A DNA stretch of 64,000 bases from Methanothermobacter sp. (lineage in GTDB: Archaea > Methanobacteriota > Methanobacteria > Methanobacteriales > Methanothermobacteraceae). Positions 17,026-26,431 of this stretch are shown piece after piece. Position numbers and translations under genes: made by a program. Position 1 is the first letter of the stretch; the number at the start of each line of letters is the position of its first letter. The DNA lies in assembly GCF_030055425.1 (NCBI RefSeq), contig NZ_JASFYE010000003.1, positions 127,350 to 191,349 on the forward strand. Reading direction: 5' to 3'. Under the pieces are notes generated by a model, which saw nothing but the letters and a program-made list of their open reading frames with translations, was not told the DNA's origin and made no database searches.

Positions 17026-18237
17026 TTAGCCTTTCATTTGGAGTTCTTTCAGGGTTTTTTTGGCTTTTTTGTATTGTGGGTCTATTTTCAGGGCTTTTTT
17101 GTAGGATTTTTTGGCTTTTTGGTGTTTTCCAAGTTTTTGTAGTGTTTTTCCTTGCATGTACCATAGTGTTTTGTCTTGGGGGTTTAGTTTGAGGGCTTGC
17201 TTGTAGCATTTCAGGGCTTCCTCTGGTTTTTTGAGGTCTTCCAGGATTATCCCTTTCCATTCCCATGTATCGGCGAATTCTGGGTTTATTTCAAGGGCTT
17301 TTTCAAAACATTCCAGCGCCTCCTCATATTTTCCAAGTTTTCTGAGGAGTAATCCCTTGTTAGCCCATGTTTCGTCGTTTTCTAGGTTTATTTCTAAGGC
17401 TTTTTCATAGCATTCCAATGCCTCATCATATCTCTTAAGTTCTTCAAGGACTACTCCTTTGTTGTTCCATGCTTTTGCATTTTTTTGGTTTATTTCTAAG
17501 GCTTTTTCATAGCATTCTATTGCTTTTTCAGGTTTACCGATTGTGTCAAGGAGCGCTCCTTTGTTGTTCCATGTTCCATCGTCTTCTGGATCTATTTGTA
17601 GTGCCCTTTCATAGCATTCCAATGCCTCATCATATCTCTTAAGTTCTTCAAAAATTAGTGCTTTGTTGTACCATGCCTCTACGAATTCTGCGTTTATCTG
17701 TAATGCTTTTTCATAGCATTCCAATGCCTCCTCATATTTTCCAAGACTGCGTAATCCGTTACCTTTATTATACCATGCTTTTGCATTTTTTTGGTTTATT
17801 TCTAAGGCTTTTTCATAGCATTCTATTGCTTTTTCAGGTTTACCGATTGTGTCAAGGAGCGCTCCTTTGTTGTTCCATGTTCCATCGTCTTCTGGATCTA
17901 TTTGTAGTGCCCTTTCATAGCATTCCAATGCCTCATCATATCTCTTAAGTTCTTTAAGGACTACTCCTTTGTTGTTCCATGCTTCTGCTAGTTTTGGATT
18001 GTTTTTGAGGATTTTTTCATAACATTCTAAGGCTTTCTCTGATCTTTTGAGTTTTAGTAGTGTCATTGCATTATAGTGCAAGATTTCCGGGTCGTTTGGA
18101 CTCGCCTTGAGGGCTTTCCTGAATTCTTTAAGAGCTTCTTTGTATTTTCCCTGTTTTAGGCTTGATCGGCCCCCGCTGAGGCGCCATCCAGCTTTTCCCC
18201 TGGCCATCCAATCCATTATCTTCTTAAAGGGATTCAT
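17026..18237 (-). CDS. TPR-repeat protein
   Basis: A 403-residue protein. After a short basic N-terminus (MNPFKKIMDWMARGKAGW) it is made of about eleven 34-residue TPR units with the pattern W.NKG..L..L..YEEALECYEKALEI.P. No enzymatic or membrane domain is seen, so it is a cytoplasmic protein-binding scaffold. ATG 18237 overlaps the TGA of the upstream fragment (ATGA) and is preferred to the longer frame from 18291. Its DNA carries an exact 182-bp direct repeat. Upstream partners are a surface-protein fragment and a second, frameshifted TPR gene of the same island. Confidence 0.82.
   Translation of the reverse strand: MNPFKKIMDWMARGKAGWRLSGGRSSLKQGKYKEALKEFRKALKASPNDPEILHYNAMTLLKLKRSEKALECYEKILKNNPKLAEAWNNKGVVLKELKRYDEALECYERALQIDPEDDGTWNNKGALLDTIGKPEKAIECYEKALEINQKNAKAWYNKGNGLRSLGKYEEALECYEKALQINAEFVEAWYNKALIFEELKRYDEALECYERALQIDPEDDGTWNNKGALLDTIGKPEKAIECYEKALEINQKNAKAWNNKGVVLEELKRYDEALECYEKALEINLENDETWANKGLLLRKLGKYEEALECFEKALEINPEFADTWEWKGIILEDLKKPEEALKCYKQALKLNPQDKTLWYMQGKTLQKLGKHQKAKKSYKKALKIDPQYKKAKKTLKELQMKG
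17467..17954. repeat. Exact 182-bp direct repeat within the TPR gene
   Basis: Bases 17467-17648 and 17773-17954 are identical over 182 bp and lie 306 bp apart, which is three 102-bp (34-codon) TPR units. Identity at every silent site shows a recent duplication or gene conversion within the TPR gene. Such a repeat can expand or contract by recombination, changing the number of TPR units. Confidence 0.9.
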
Positions 18238-18677
18238 GCTCCAGCCTCTCTCAACTTCTTTTCCAGGTAGTTTTTGAATTCTAGTATGCATGCCTCTATC
18301 GCCTCGCGATTCTCATATGTTAACAGGGCCACAACGCCCATCCCGGTGCCTATTATAGTGCCTCCATGTTTTATGGCGCCCACAACATCCCCATCCTTTA
18401 AAGCCTCCTTGAACAGCTCCCATTCATCCCTCATGAATTTACCTAAATTATTTATAGCCCTTTCTATATCGTCGGGATCGCCACCAACACTACCACTGCT
18501 AACCGCCCTTAGAGTATCTACGGCTTCTCTATACTCATTTACCATTCTACGGGTCCATCCGTCTGACTGTCTTGATAGTATTTCAAGATAGTTTTGTATT
18601 GGTTCTGTGTCTCCTGTTAGTAATGTGTAGGTGATGAATGTTGGCAGACCACCTGGTGTTAGTAGTATGGTCATCAT
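18234..18677 (-). pseudogene. C-terminal fragment of a duplicated surface/membrane protein
   Basis: This 147-codon frame is homologous to the last ~150 residues of the protein at 19325-20959. Both begin with a (M)MT(I/L)LLTP(G/S)G(L/I)P block and end with a GD(V/I)VG.(I/V)K.G....G hydrophobic segment and a Lys/Glu-rich tail. The copy starts abruptly at that block with no ribosome site, directly after the TGA of the frameshifted TPR gene and in the same frame. It is probably a truncated duplicate. Its stop overlaps the TPR gene start by four bases, so it could still be translated and coupled. Confidence 0.6.
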
Positions 18678-18701
18678 TGCGACATTTTCGAGGTTGTAAC
18701 A

Positions 18702-19323
18702 TCAGGCTTTTTCTTGGTTTTTAAGTTTTTTGTGAAGTGCTGCTTTGGTTTTGTGTAATAGTTTGTTTTTTGGGTCTATTTTGAGTGCTTTGTCGAAGCA
18801 TTTTAGGGCTTTTTTGTATTTGCCGATTTTGGATAATGTTATTCCCTTGTAAGTTAATGTTTCAATGCTTTTTGGGTTTATTTCTAGGGCTTTGTTGTAG
18901 CATTCTAGTGCTTCTTCATATTTGCCCAGCTCCTGGAGGATTGTTCCTTTGTTGTTCCATGCTTCTATAAGTTCAGAGTTTATTTCTAGGGCTTTGTTGT
19001 AGCATTTTAGCGCCTTTTTGTATTTTTTAAGTTCTTTTAGTATTATTCCTTTGTTGTTCCATGCTTCTGCATATTCCGGATTTATTTTTAATGCCTTGTC
19101 ATAATATTTTAAAGCTTTTTGGTATTCTTTGTTGGGTGAAACAGAATCCTATGTTGAATAAATCTTTCTCAGTTTTTGATATGAGGAGCCTATAGACATT
19201 TATGGCTTTTTCATACTCTTCTTTTTCAATTAATCCCAACGCGATTTTTCCTAGAGAATATTCTATGAAAATGAAGACTACACTTAATAGAAATATAAAT
19301 AATATGACTGCATTTAAATCCAA
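18702..19323 (-). pseudogene. Membrane-anchored TPR protein with a frameshift
   Basis: The first part, from TTG 19323 (after GGAGGAGAT), gives one membrane helix (AVILFIFLLSVVFIFIEYSL) and a TPR-like segment ending ISKTEKDLFNIG. The frame then runs out near 19100. From about 19150 down to TGA 18702 a different frame encodes four clean TPR units (KALKYYDKALKINPEYAEAW, WNNKGIILKELKKYKKALKC and so on). A single-base indel near 19140-19155 would join them into a protein of about 206 residues. It is either a pseudogene or a sequencing error. It is paralogous to the intact TPR gene at 17026-18237. Confidence 0.6.
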
Positions 19324-19324
19324 T

Positions 19325-20959
19325 TTAATCTCCTCCAGTTTCTTTTTCAAGAACAGCCTTCACAAATTCCTTAAAGCCACTCACCGCCCACGAACCAACC
19401 GTTATTCCTCCAGCAATAAGCTCAATACCATATTTCACAACACCCACAATATCTCCCCTCTTAAGAGAGTTATAGAACCTCACATATCTATCACGGAAAA
19501 ACCCGAGAATATCTCCTTTTTTCCCATCGGGTCCTATTAAACTATTTGGATCTAAACTATTCTGAAGCTCTTTTATCACATTATCCAAGACTTCATTAGG
19601 ATCCGTTATCTTCTTTAAAAGTAATTCAAAGTATGTAGCATCCTTACTCAACCATGCATACGCCATAGCAAGAGGTATGCCACTTGGTGTTAGTAGTAGT
19701 GTCATTATTGTGGCGTCTTTGATGTATGGTAGCCATTCAGGATGCTCCATGATAATATATGCGGCCAGGGTAACAGCCAAACTCAAACCAAGGGTTTCTG
19801 GGGCTGAAAGCACACCCAGTTCAAGCACAGCAGCCTCGGCTGTTGAAACACCAGCAACACCAATAAATTTCCACCAACCACTCCAATTCAAAATTTCATT
19901 CCCAAGTTTTTTGGCTAGTTCTGTTTGTTGGTGGTAGTAGCAGTATGCTCCCATAAGATTGTAGATTATGTCTCTGACTATTCCTGTTTTATGGTCTATT
20001 ATGATGTATCTTCCTTGGTTGTCAGTGATTAGCGTATAATTTTCGGTTTCGAGGATGTCTAGTGGCTCTCCATTGAGTAGTTTCTGGCCTATTCCTGTTA
20101 TTGGGGCGGTTGTGGGGTCTGATCCTGGGAATAAGGCTTCCATAACATAGTATTCTATTGGGTTTATTGTGGATGTCCTTGCGTAGTTGAATGCTTTCAG
20201 GTTTTGTGTTGTTCCGTTGGCTTTCACTCCCATGTTGTGGTTGCATTCCAGGCTTATCCATGTCGCTGGGCTGTGGTCTCCTGCTGAGACCATCGCTGGC
20301 CTGGTTCTTGTCCATGTTATGTTGTATTTTGCGGCTTGGTCTGCGATTGTGTCGTGGAGGTATATTGTTTCGAGGCCTGCGGGGAATAGTCCGTAGGCTG
20401 CTTTTAATGGTCCTGGAGAGTATTCTTTGTTTAGCCAGTATTGTAGTGTCTGGTTTGTTATTTTTTTGGTGGCTATGGTGTAGGTTATAATGGCGTCATA
20501 GTTGCTGGCTTCCCAGGTTAGGGTGTCATTTATTATTATGTTGGGCCCGGTTTCTCCTGGCGGGTGTATGTAGTAGCCGTTTGTGTAGAGTAGTAGGAGC
20601 GTCCTTGTTGATCGGTTCCCTGGGAATGTTATGTTGGCTATTGTGACACTTTCTTCGCCAGGATATTCTATGCTGACTTGGAGGATGTCTATGCATCTTC
20701 CATGGTTTGTTAGGATGAAGTTCTTTTCTTGTTCTGTTAGGTTGAAGTTGTTGAGGTATTCATTTATTGTTTCGAGTTCGTCGAGTCCGAGTTTTGTGCA
20801 GATTTCTATGAGTCTGTTCAGTCCTGCGGTGGCGGTCCAGACAATTTCTCTTTGACTTTGCCTGTTCACTTGATAGAATGGGTTGGTTAGCTCTGCCAGT
20901 TTATATGCTACACCATCCTCCACAAGGAATACTGTCTCATTGAATGGGCCTGTAGCCAT
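19325..20959 (-). CDS. Unrecognised extracellular/membrane protein (downstream part of a frameshifted gene)
   Basis: A 544-codon frame with no recognised domain. The first ~370 residues look extracellular, with many N-x-S/T sites. The C-terminal part has hydrophobic stretches (about 405-460, and GIELIAGGITVGSWAV near 515) that may cross the membrane. The ATG at 20959 has no ribosome site and lies inside the end of the upstream pseudomurein-binding/PKD frame, overlapping it by 52 bases. The simplest reading is that both are one gene split by a frameshift near 20957-20965 (GCTATGGCTA slippage). The C-terminus is partly duplicated at 18234-18677. Confidence 0.6.
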   Translation of the reverse strand: MATGPFNETVFLVEDGVAYKLAELTNPFYQVNRQSQREIVWTATAGLNRLIEICTKLGLDELETINEYLNNFNLTEQEKNFILTNHGRCIDILQVSIEYPGEESVTIANITFPGNRSTRTLLLLYTNGYYIHPPGETGPNIIINDTLTWEASNYDAIITYTIATKKITNQTLQYWLNKEYSPGPLKAAYGLFPAGLETIYLHDTIADQAAKYNITWTRTRPAMVSAGDHSPATWISLECNHNMGVKANGTTQNLKAFNYARTSTINPIEYYVMEALFPGSDPTTAPITGIGQKLLNGEPLDILETENYTLITDNQGRYIIIDHKTGIVRDIIYNLMGAYCYYHQQTELAKKLGNEILNWSGWWKFIGVAGVSTAEAAVLELGVLSAPETLGLSLAVTLAAYIIMEHPEWLPYIKDATIMTLLLTPSGIPLAMAYAWLSKDATYFELLLKKITDPNEVLDNVIKELQNSLDPNSLIGPDGKKGDILGFFRDRYVRFYNSLKRGDIVGVVKYGIELIAGGITVGSWAVSGFKEFVKAVLEKETGGD

Positions 20960-21810
20960 AGCCCTATACTAATCCATTTGGCTGTATTGTTAAGAGGCAT
21001 TTTAAAGGTTAAGTTTAAAGTTTGTCCCAAAAACGTTACTGCTGTTGAATTAACATGAATTGTCGCGAGCATAACCTCCAACATCATCGTCCTAGTGGAT
21101 GTGACACCATAACCCCGGACGGTTAAGGTTACGGTGTATGTTCCTGCTTTGTAGGTGTGTGTTGGGTTCCTTTCAGTGCTTGTTGTGTTGTCTCCAAAGT
21201 CCCATTGCAATGACTGGATAGAACCTGTGCTCTTATCCATGAAATAGGTGGTGTAACCTTCGATTTTGTAGGTGTAGTCGGCCCGTGGCCTTGTGATGGT
21301 TCCTTCCTTTTTTGTTATTTGCTGTATTGTAATGTGGTCTGGTAGTTTGCCTGTGCTGTTGTAGAAGTTTATTATCCTTGCATAGGCATAGATCAGGCTT
21401 TCGTAGCGCACTTGTCCAATGGCTGTGTTGGCATAATTCGGCGACCTGCCATTGGATTCCATGAAGTTTTTGATGTTCTGGGCCGCCTGCAAATATCCGC
21501 TTTTGTATAGTGTTCCTGTTGCCGCCCCCCTCGGATTAGTAGGCGGATTATAATCAGGTAATGAAATACCGGCCCGTTTGCCCTGATTAAGGTTCAGGAC
21601 AGTAGAGGACGCCACATACAAATAATTGTCTGATGTTATATTCTTCCCATTAACCACAACCACTGATGGTATACGGTTCTGCGATGTTGTATAATTCCCT
21701 ATCATCTTAGAGGCGTCACAAACCTCATCATAAGATAAACTTAGAGCGAAAGAATTACCTATAAGATAGAAACACAAGACAGCCATCATAAAGAACAGAA
21801 ACTTTCTCAT
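20908..21810 (-). CDS. Secreted pseudomurein-binding and PKD-domain protein (N-terminal part)
   Basis: Starts at ATG 21810 with GGAGGTG six bases upstream. A signal peptide (KFLFFMMAVLCFYLIGNSFA) is followed by two pseudomurein-binding-type repeats: one around DASKMIGNYTTSQNRIPSVV with the following NGKNITSDNYLYV, and one around NIKNFMESNGRSPNY. A PKD domain comes next (SLQWDFGDNTTSTERNPTHT, then YTVTLTVRG). Such repeats hold proteins on the pseudomurein wall of Methanobacteriales. The last ~17 residues of this frame (LWLQAHSMRQYSLWRMV) do not look native and lie in the overlap with the next frame, which supports a frameshift. A TATA-rich region is at about 21835-21860. Confidence 0.75.
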   Translation of the reverse strand: MRKFLFFMMAVLCFYLIGNSFALSLSYDEVCDASKMIGNYTTSQNRIPSVVVVNGKNITSDNYLYVASSTVLNLNQGKRAGISLPDYNPPTNPRGAATGTLYKSGYLQAAQNIKNFMESNGRSPNYANTAIGQVRYESLIYAYARIINFYNSTGKLPDHITIQQITKKEGTITRPRADYTYKIEGYTTYFMDKSTGSIQSLQWDFGDNTTSTERNPTHTYKAGTYTVTLTVRGYGVTSTRTMMLEVMLATIHVNSTAVTFLGQTLNLTFKMPLNNTAKWISIGLWLQAHSMRQYSLWRMV

Positions 21811-22588
21811 AAAAAACACCTCCAGCAAAAATAAAGTTGATTATAAAATAATATAAAAATATTATTATCCACTTGAGGACCGAAAAACATAAATCCCATT
21901 ATATAACACAAATTTAGTATTAAAAGTATATTTATTAGATAATATATTCGTCACTTACATTTTCTCTTAGATCTCTAACATCCAATGTTCATGATTTTCA
22001 TTAAAAACTTACAAAAAATCCATGCAAAGCATGCATGAAGTGCTAATATCTCTTTCTTTGTAATGCAGATGAGGTTGCATTGAGTGTTTCTTTAAATTGG
22101 CATTGGAATGATTTTCCCAGTGATAAATTGGCATTTCATCACATAACGTCTCTGTTTGAGTCTGTATCTGCGGTACTTACACTCCACCACGAGGAGCGTA
22201 TGGTTTATTGCCAAAGGGGAAGCGATAATGCTTACATCACGTAATTTTTCACGTTCTTTACTGTAATTCTTCAGCAAGGGCTTAACATCTTTATCGATTT
22301 GTAATGGGTGTATTGTCTGTTCACAGAAACTCTAACTCAATGGTGTCTTATTACATTTTTTGACATGAAAGGGATCTATATTTTTTATCTGATTTTTTTC
22401 TTGTTCCGTTTTGTTTTAGAAGTTGTTCAAGTCGAGATTTTGAAGGTGTTTTTACAAGTCAACTGCTCTGTGTTCACATTTTTTAATATCTTTTGATACT
22501 ATGGCATACTGGTCTGGCAAGACAGTTAAAACGGATAACCCATTCATTCCTAGAACATTTTATTAGTCCCACACAACAGAGTAAAGTC
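21811..22588. other. Long AT-rich gap before polB1
   Basis: About 780 bases without a supported gene. It holds the promoter of the surface-protein gene on the minus strand (AT-rich 21835-21925) and, at 22556-22568, a TATA-like element for polB1. Between 22063 and 22246 the plus strand has an open stretch without a start (DEVALSVSLNWHWNDFP...) and the minus strand a 61-codon frame from 22277 to 22092 (MLKNYSKEREKLRDVSII...). Neither is recognised nor has a ribosome site; one may be a remnant gene. No tRNA or insertion-sequence end was seen. Confidence 0.45.
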
Positions 22589-24358
22589 ATGGAAAGATAC
22601 AGTATGGTGCTCCTTGACATCGACTACTTAACGGTCGATGAGATGCCCGTCATCAGACTCTTTGGTAAGGACAAGTCAGGAAATGAGCCAATCATCGCAT
22701 ACGACAGTTCATTCAGGCCATACATATATGCGATCCCCACCGATACAGAGAGGTGCATGGATGAACTCGCTGAACTGGGACTGGAAAAACTTGAGGTCAC
22801 AGAGCGAAGGGACCTTGGAAAACCGGTGGAGGTTATAAGGATAGAATTCAGGCACCCCCAGGAGGTTCCGAAGTTAAGGGAGAGGATAAGGAACCTTGAA
22901 TCCGTTGCGGATATAAGGGAACATGACATCCCCTTCTACAGGAGGTACCTCATTGACAGGTCAATCGTTCCAATGTCGGGGATAGAATTCAATGGCTTGG
23001 AGGTGGAGTCGGCACCATCAGTCACATCAGATGATGTGAGGATCATTGAGATAACCGACGGGATAGAAACATCTGATTCTGGCTTCCCCCAGCTGGACAT
23101 CCTCAGCTTCGACATTGAGGTGAGAAACCCCCATGGGATGCCTGACCCTGAAAATGATGAGATAGTTATGGTTGGAATTGCCGGCAACATGGGTGTTGAA
23201 TCGGTGATATCAACGAGGGGCAAGCACCTGGACTTCGTTGAGATGGTTGATGATGAGGCGCAAATCCTTGAGAGGTTCGCTGAAATCGTCAGGGAGAAAA
23301 AACCCGACATCCTTGTGGGCTACAACTCCGACAACTTCGACTTCCCCTACCTATCAAGGAGGGCAGAGATCCTTGGGGTGGAACTTGACCTTGGATGGGA
23401 TGGGTCAAGGATAAAGACCATGAGGAGGGGATTTGCAAACGCAACGGCCATAAAGGGGACGGTGCACGTGGACCTCTACCCTGTGATGAGGAGGTACATG
23501 AACCTTGACCGCTACACACTTGAGAGGGTCTACCAGGAACTCTTCGGGGAGGAGAAGCTGGACCTTCCAGGCGATAAGCTCTGGGAGTACTGGGACCGGG
23601 AGGAGCTGAGGGATGAACTCTTCAGGTACTCCCTTGATGATGTCGTTGCAACCTACCGGATCGCAGAGAAGATCCTCCCCCTCAACATGGAGCTTACCCG
23701 TATAGTTGGCCAGCCCCTCTTTGACATATCCCGCATGGCAACTGGACAGCAGGCCGAATGGTTCCTTGTACGCAAGGCATACCAGTACGGGGAACTCGTA
23801 CCAAACAAACCATCACACTCAGAGTTCTCAAAGAGAAGGGGCCGTAGGGCCGTTGGAGGGTATGTTAAGGAACCTGAGAGGGGTCTCCATGAGAACATAG
23901 TCCAGTTCGACTTCCGCAGCCTATACCCCAGCATAATAATCTCAAAGAACATATCCCCAGACACACTCACCGATGAGGAAGATTGTGACTGCCACGTTGC
24001 ACCGGAATACGGTTACAGGTTCCGTAAGGAGCCACCTGGCTTTGTACCCTCGGTTATAGGTGAGATACTCTCTGAGAGGGTCAGAATCAAGGGGGAGATG
24101 AAGCTTTCAGATGACCCCATGGAGCGAAAGATACTCAATGTACAGCAGGAGGCCCTCAAGAGGCTTGCAAACACCATGTACGGGGTCTACGGTTACTCAA
24201 GGTTCAGGTGGTATTCAATGGAGTGTGCAGAGGCCATAACCGCATGGGGAAGGGATTACATCAAGAGAACAATAAAAATAGCTGAGGAATTCGGTTTCCA
24301 TACGGTTTATGCAGACACAGATGGTTTCTACGCCACATACACAGGGAGGAGGTCCTAG
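22589..24358 (+). CDS. polB1: DNA polymerase B, large N-terminal part (split PolB1)
   Basis: A 589-residue family B DNA polymerase fragment. Present are exonuclease motifs I (FDIE, 174-177), II ([11 protein letters not shown], 245-255) and III ([10 protein letters not shown]), polymerase motif A (DFRSLYPS, 441-448), motif B ([12 protein letters not shown], 524-535) and motif C (YADTDG, 574-579). It stops 10 residues after motif C; the rest of the palm and the thumb are missing. In Methanothermobacter PolB is naturally encoded by two distant genes, so this is the expected large subunit. ATG 22589 lies about 25 bases after a TATA-like TTTTATTA and is probably leaderless. It ends overlapping comE tail to tail. 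Confidence 0.93.
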   Translation: MERYSMVLLDIDYLTVDEMPVIRLFGKDKSGNEPIIAYDSSFRPYIYAIPTDTERCMDELAELGLEKLEVTERRDLGKPVEVIRIEFRHPQEVPKLRERIRNLESVADIREHDIPFYRRYLIDRSIVPMSGIEFNGLEVESAPSVTSDDVRIIEITDGIETSDSGFPQLDILSFDIEVRNPHGMPDPENDEIVMVGIAGNMGVESVISTRGKHLDFVEMVDDEAQILERFAEIVREKKPDILVGYNSDNFDFPYLSRRAEILGVELDLGWDGSRIKTMRRGFANATAIKGTVHVDLYPVMRRYMNLDRYTLERVYQELFGEEKLDLPGDKLWEYWDREELRDELFRYSLDDVVATYRIAEKILPLNMELTRIVGQPLFDISRMATGQQAEWFLVRKAYQYGELVPNKPSHSEFSKRRGRRAVGGYVKEPERGLHENIVQFDFRSLYPSIIISKNISPDTLTDEEDCDCHVAPEYGYRFRKEPPGFVPSVIGEILSERVRIKGEMKLSDDPMERKILNVQQEALKRLANTMYGVYGYSRFRWYSMECAEAITAWGRDYIKRTIKIAEEFGFHTVYADTDGFYATYTGRRS

Positions 24359-24897
24359 GACCTCACCTCATCCATGAACCTCTCTATTATCTCCTCAGGG
24401 CTTAAGTCTATGACAGGGACATCCGCGTTACCAGGTTTTACAGGCACATGGGTAAACACTGGTCCGTCCTCCTCAAGGACCCTTTTAAAGTCAGGTTCCT
24501 CCTGGACCCGGATAACATTGAATCCCATTGACCCGGCAACATTCCCCAGGTCTATGTGATCTGAGTAGGTGCACTGGGAACCTGTGCTTCCGTAGCACCT
24601 GTTGTCTAGGAGGACTATGAAGAGGTTTTTGGGTGCCTGGGCAGCGGCTGTTACCAGTCCCCCCAGGTTCATGAGGATGGATCCATCACCATCAAGTACA
24701 ACAACCCTTCTCTTCTGTGAGAGGGCAAGTCCAAGTCCAATGGAGGACGCCATACCCATGGATCCAAGCATGTAGAAATGCCGTGACGAATCCCTGATAC
24801 TGTAGAGCTCCCTTGATGGGAAACCCAGGTTGCATACAACGATTTCATCATCAAGGACCTCCACGATCCTTTCTATGGCTTCAATTCTTGTGAGCAT
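24355..24897 (-). CDS. comE: Sulfopyruvate decarboxylase, beta subunit
   Basis: A 180-residue thiamine-diphosphate-binding subunit. The TPP motif is visible as [16 protein letters not shown] (GDG...N), and the opening [20 protein letters not shown] is usual for ComE. With ComD it decarboxylates sulfopyruvate to sulfoacetaldehyde in coenzyme M synthesis. ATG 24897 follows comD's stop by four bases with GGTGAT as its ribosome site. Its TAG stop shares the palindromic CTAG with the TAG of polB1 on the other strand. Confidence 0.92.
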   Translation of the reverse strand: MLTRIEAIERIVEVLDDEIVVCNLGFPSRELYSIRDSSRHFYMLGSMGMASSIGLGLALSQKRRVVVLDGDGSILMNLGGLVTAAAQAPKNLFIVLLDNRCYGSTGSQCTYSDHIDLGNVAGSMGFNVIRVQEEPDFKRVLEEDGPVFTHVPVKPGNADVPVIDLSPEEIIERFMDEVRS

Positions 24898-24901
24898 GTT
24901 A

Positions 24902-25399
24902 TCACCAGTAGGCAACCTCAAGGAGCACAGCCACAGGGTGCCTCTTTTTGAGTGAGAGCGCTGTGAGTTCCACTATGGATTCCCTTGCATCTGAGGGTGT
25001 TTCAGGGGTGCTGTAGGGTATTTTGAGGATATCCAGTATCTCGGTCGTGGCCCTTCCCATGGGGACCTGGGCCTCCATGAACTCACCCCTGGTTCCCCGG
25101 TGACTTACAATCATTGTTATGGGGATATGGTAGAGGCTGTAGAGTGATGCGAGGACATTCACGGAGTTACCGAGACCTGAGTTTTGCATCAGCATGGCTG
25201 TGGTCTTCCCGGCTATGTAGGCGCCGGCTGCAACACCGAAGCCCTCCTCCTCACGTGTAACCGGCACGTGCCTGATTTCCGGGTCAGAGTCCACCATTTC
25301 AAGGACGAACCTTAGGTTCACACAGGGGACGCTGACCGCGAAGTCTATCCCCGACTCCTTCATACCCTCGTAAACAGCCCTGCTGCTATCCAACTTCAT
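24902..25399 (-). CDS. comD: Sulfopyruvate decarboxylase, alpha subunit
   Basis: A 165-residue partner of ComE with the pyrimidine-binding half of a TPP enzyme: [19 protein letters not shown] contains the conserved Glu, and [19 protein letters not shown] follows. It acts in coenzyme M biosynthesis after sulfolactate oxidation. Its ATG overlaps the comC stop by four bases (ATGA), so comC-comD-comE form one operon in pathway order: dehydrogenase, then the two decarboxylase subunits. Confidence 0.92.
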   Translation of the reverse strand: MKLDSSRAVYEGMKESGIDFAVSVPCVNLRFVLEMVDSDPEIRHVPVTREEEGFGVAAGAYIAGKTTAMLMQNSGLGNSVNVLASLYSLYHIPITMIVSHRGTRGEFMEAQVPMGRATTEILDILKIPYSTPETPSDARESIVELTALSLKKRHPVAVLLEVAYW

Positions 25400-26421
25400 A
25401 ACCCCTTAATCTTGAGGTCCAGGCCGAGTTCATCTGATATTTCGTTCAGTCTTTCAAGGAGCTTTTCATCCACCTCTATTCCCTCTTCACGCCCCCTCTT
25501 TATGTTCATGGCCTCAATGTCACCTGGTATGAGGACGTCCCCGGATGATTTAACCTCCTCGATGAATTCATCCACACTGGATTTGAATTCCTCGAGGTCG
25601 ACCATCTTTGAGGGGTCTATGGCCATCATGAGGTCACCCTTGGTGCACATCTCCCGGGGGTTTGCGGTTCCCTGAACCGCAGCCCCAAAGGCCGCCCCCA
25701 CAAGGGGACCTGCCAGGATCTCTATCATGAATGAAAGCGCATAACCCTTATGCCCACCGAAGGGGAGTATGGACCCCTTAAGGGCAAGTTCAGGGTCGGT
25801 TGTGGGGTTTCCATCGGCGTCCAGGGCTATGTTTTCAGGTATCCTCTCACCCTTCCTGGCGGCCTCCAGGAGTTTGCCCCTTGCGGATGCTGAGGTTGCC
25901 ATGTCAACCGAGACATAGTGCCTGTTTGATGGGATCCCTATGGCCACTGGGTTTGTTCCCAGGATGGGTGTTTTGCCACCTATGGGTGCCACTGCAGGCT
26001 CTGTATTTGCTATCACAACCCCTATCATGTTGTTCATGACCGCCATGTCCGAGTAGTATCCGGCAACACCGAAGTGGTTGGAGTCATGGACACCCACAAG
26101 CCCGACGCCGGTATCCCTGGCCTTTTCAATTGCAAGTTCCATGGCCCTGCAGGCAACAAAGTGTCCGAACATGTGGTTACCGTTTATCAGGGCCGTGGAG
26201 GGGGTTTCCCTTTCAATGGTTATATCACCGTGGGGCTTTATTGTCCCACAGCGCAGTCCCTCAACGTACTGGGGGAAACGACCGATTCCATGTGAACTGA
26301 AACCCTTCAGGTCAGCGTCCAGGGTAACATCAGCCACTATCTCTGAAACCTCCTCTGGAACCTCCATGGCGGTGAGTATTTCCTTTATGATTCTAACTTC
26401 CTCTTCAGCACTTATCCTCAT
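25396..26421 (-). CDS. comC: L-sulfolactate dehydrogenase
   Basis: A 341-residue member of the LDH2/MDH2 oxidoreductase family, which oxidises (R)- or L-2-hydroxyacids with NAD(P). Family blocks are [54 protein letters not shown] and [17 protein letters not shown]. Position next to comD and comE supports sulfolactate to sulfopyruvate in coenzyme M synthesis rather than plain malate dehydrogenase, though methanogen members can use several hydroxyacids. ATG 26421 has AGGAGG six bases upstream. It follows purM by 10 bases on the same strand. Confidence 0.88.
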   Translation of the reverse strand: MRISAEEEVRIIKEILTAMEVPEEVSEIVADVTLDADLKGFSSHGIGRFPQYVEGLRCGTIKPHGDITIERETPSTALINGNHMFGHFVACRAMELAIEKARDTGVGLVGVHDSNHFGVAGYYSDMAVMNNMIGVVIANTEPAVAPIGGKTPILGTNPVAIGIPSNRHYVSVDMATSASARGKLLEAARKGERIPENIALDADGNPTTDPELALKGSILPFGGHKGYALSFMIEILAGPLVGAAFGAAVQGTANPREMCTKGDLMMAIDPSKMVDLEEFKSSVDEFIEEVKSSGDVLIPGDIEAMNIKRGREEGIEVDEKLLERLNEISDELGLDLKIKGL

Positions 26422-26431
26422 GAGAGTCCTC

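Noticed and set aside
17026-19323. Regular 102-bp periodicity that could be taken for a CRISPR or satellite array
   Set aside because: The period is exactly 34 codons and translates as TPR motifs; there are no short identical repeats with unique spacers.
16375-22588. Integrated virus or insertion element in the AT-rich island
   Set aside because: No integrase, transposase, terminal repeats, tRNA target or replication gene is visible; the content is surface and TPR proteins.
22493-22588. N-terminal extension of PolB1 from ATG 22493
   Set aside because: The 32 extra residues overlap the TATA element and family B polymerases of this type begin at about the position encoded from 22589.
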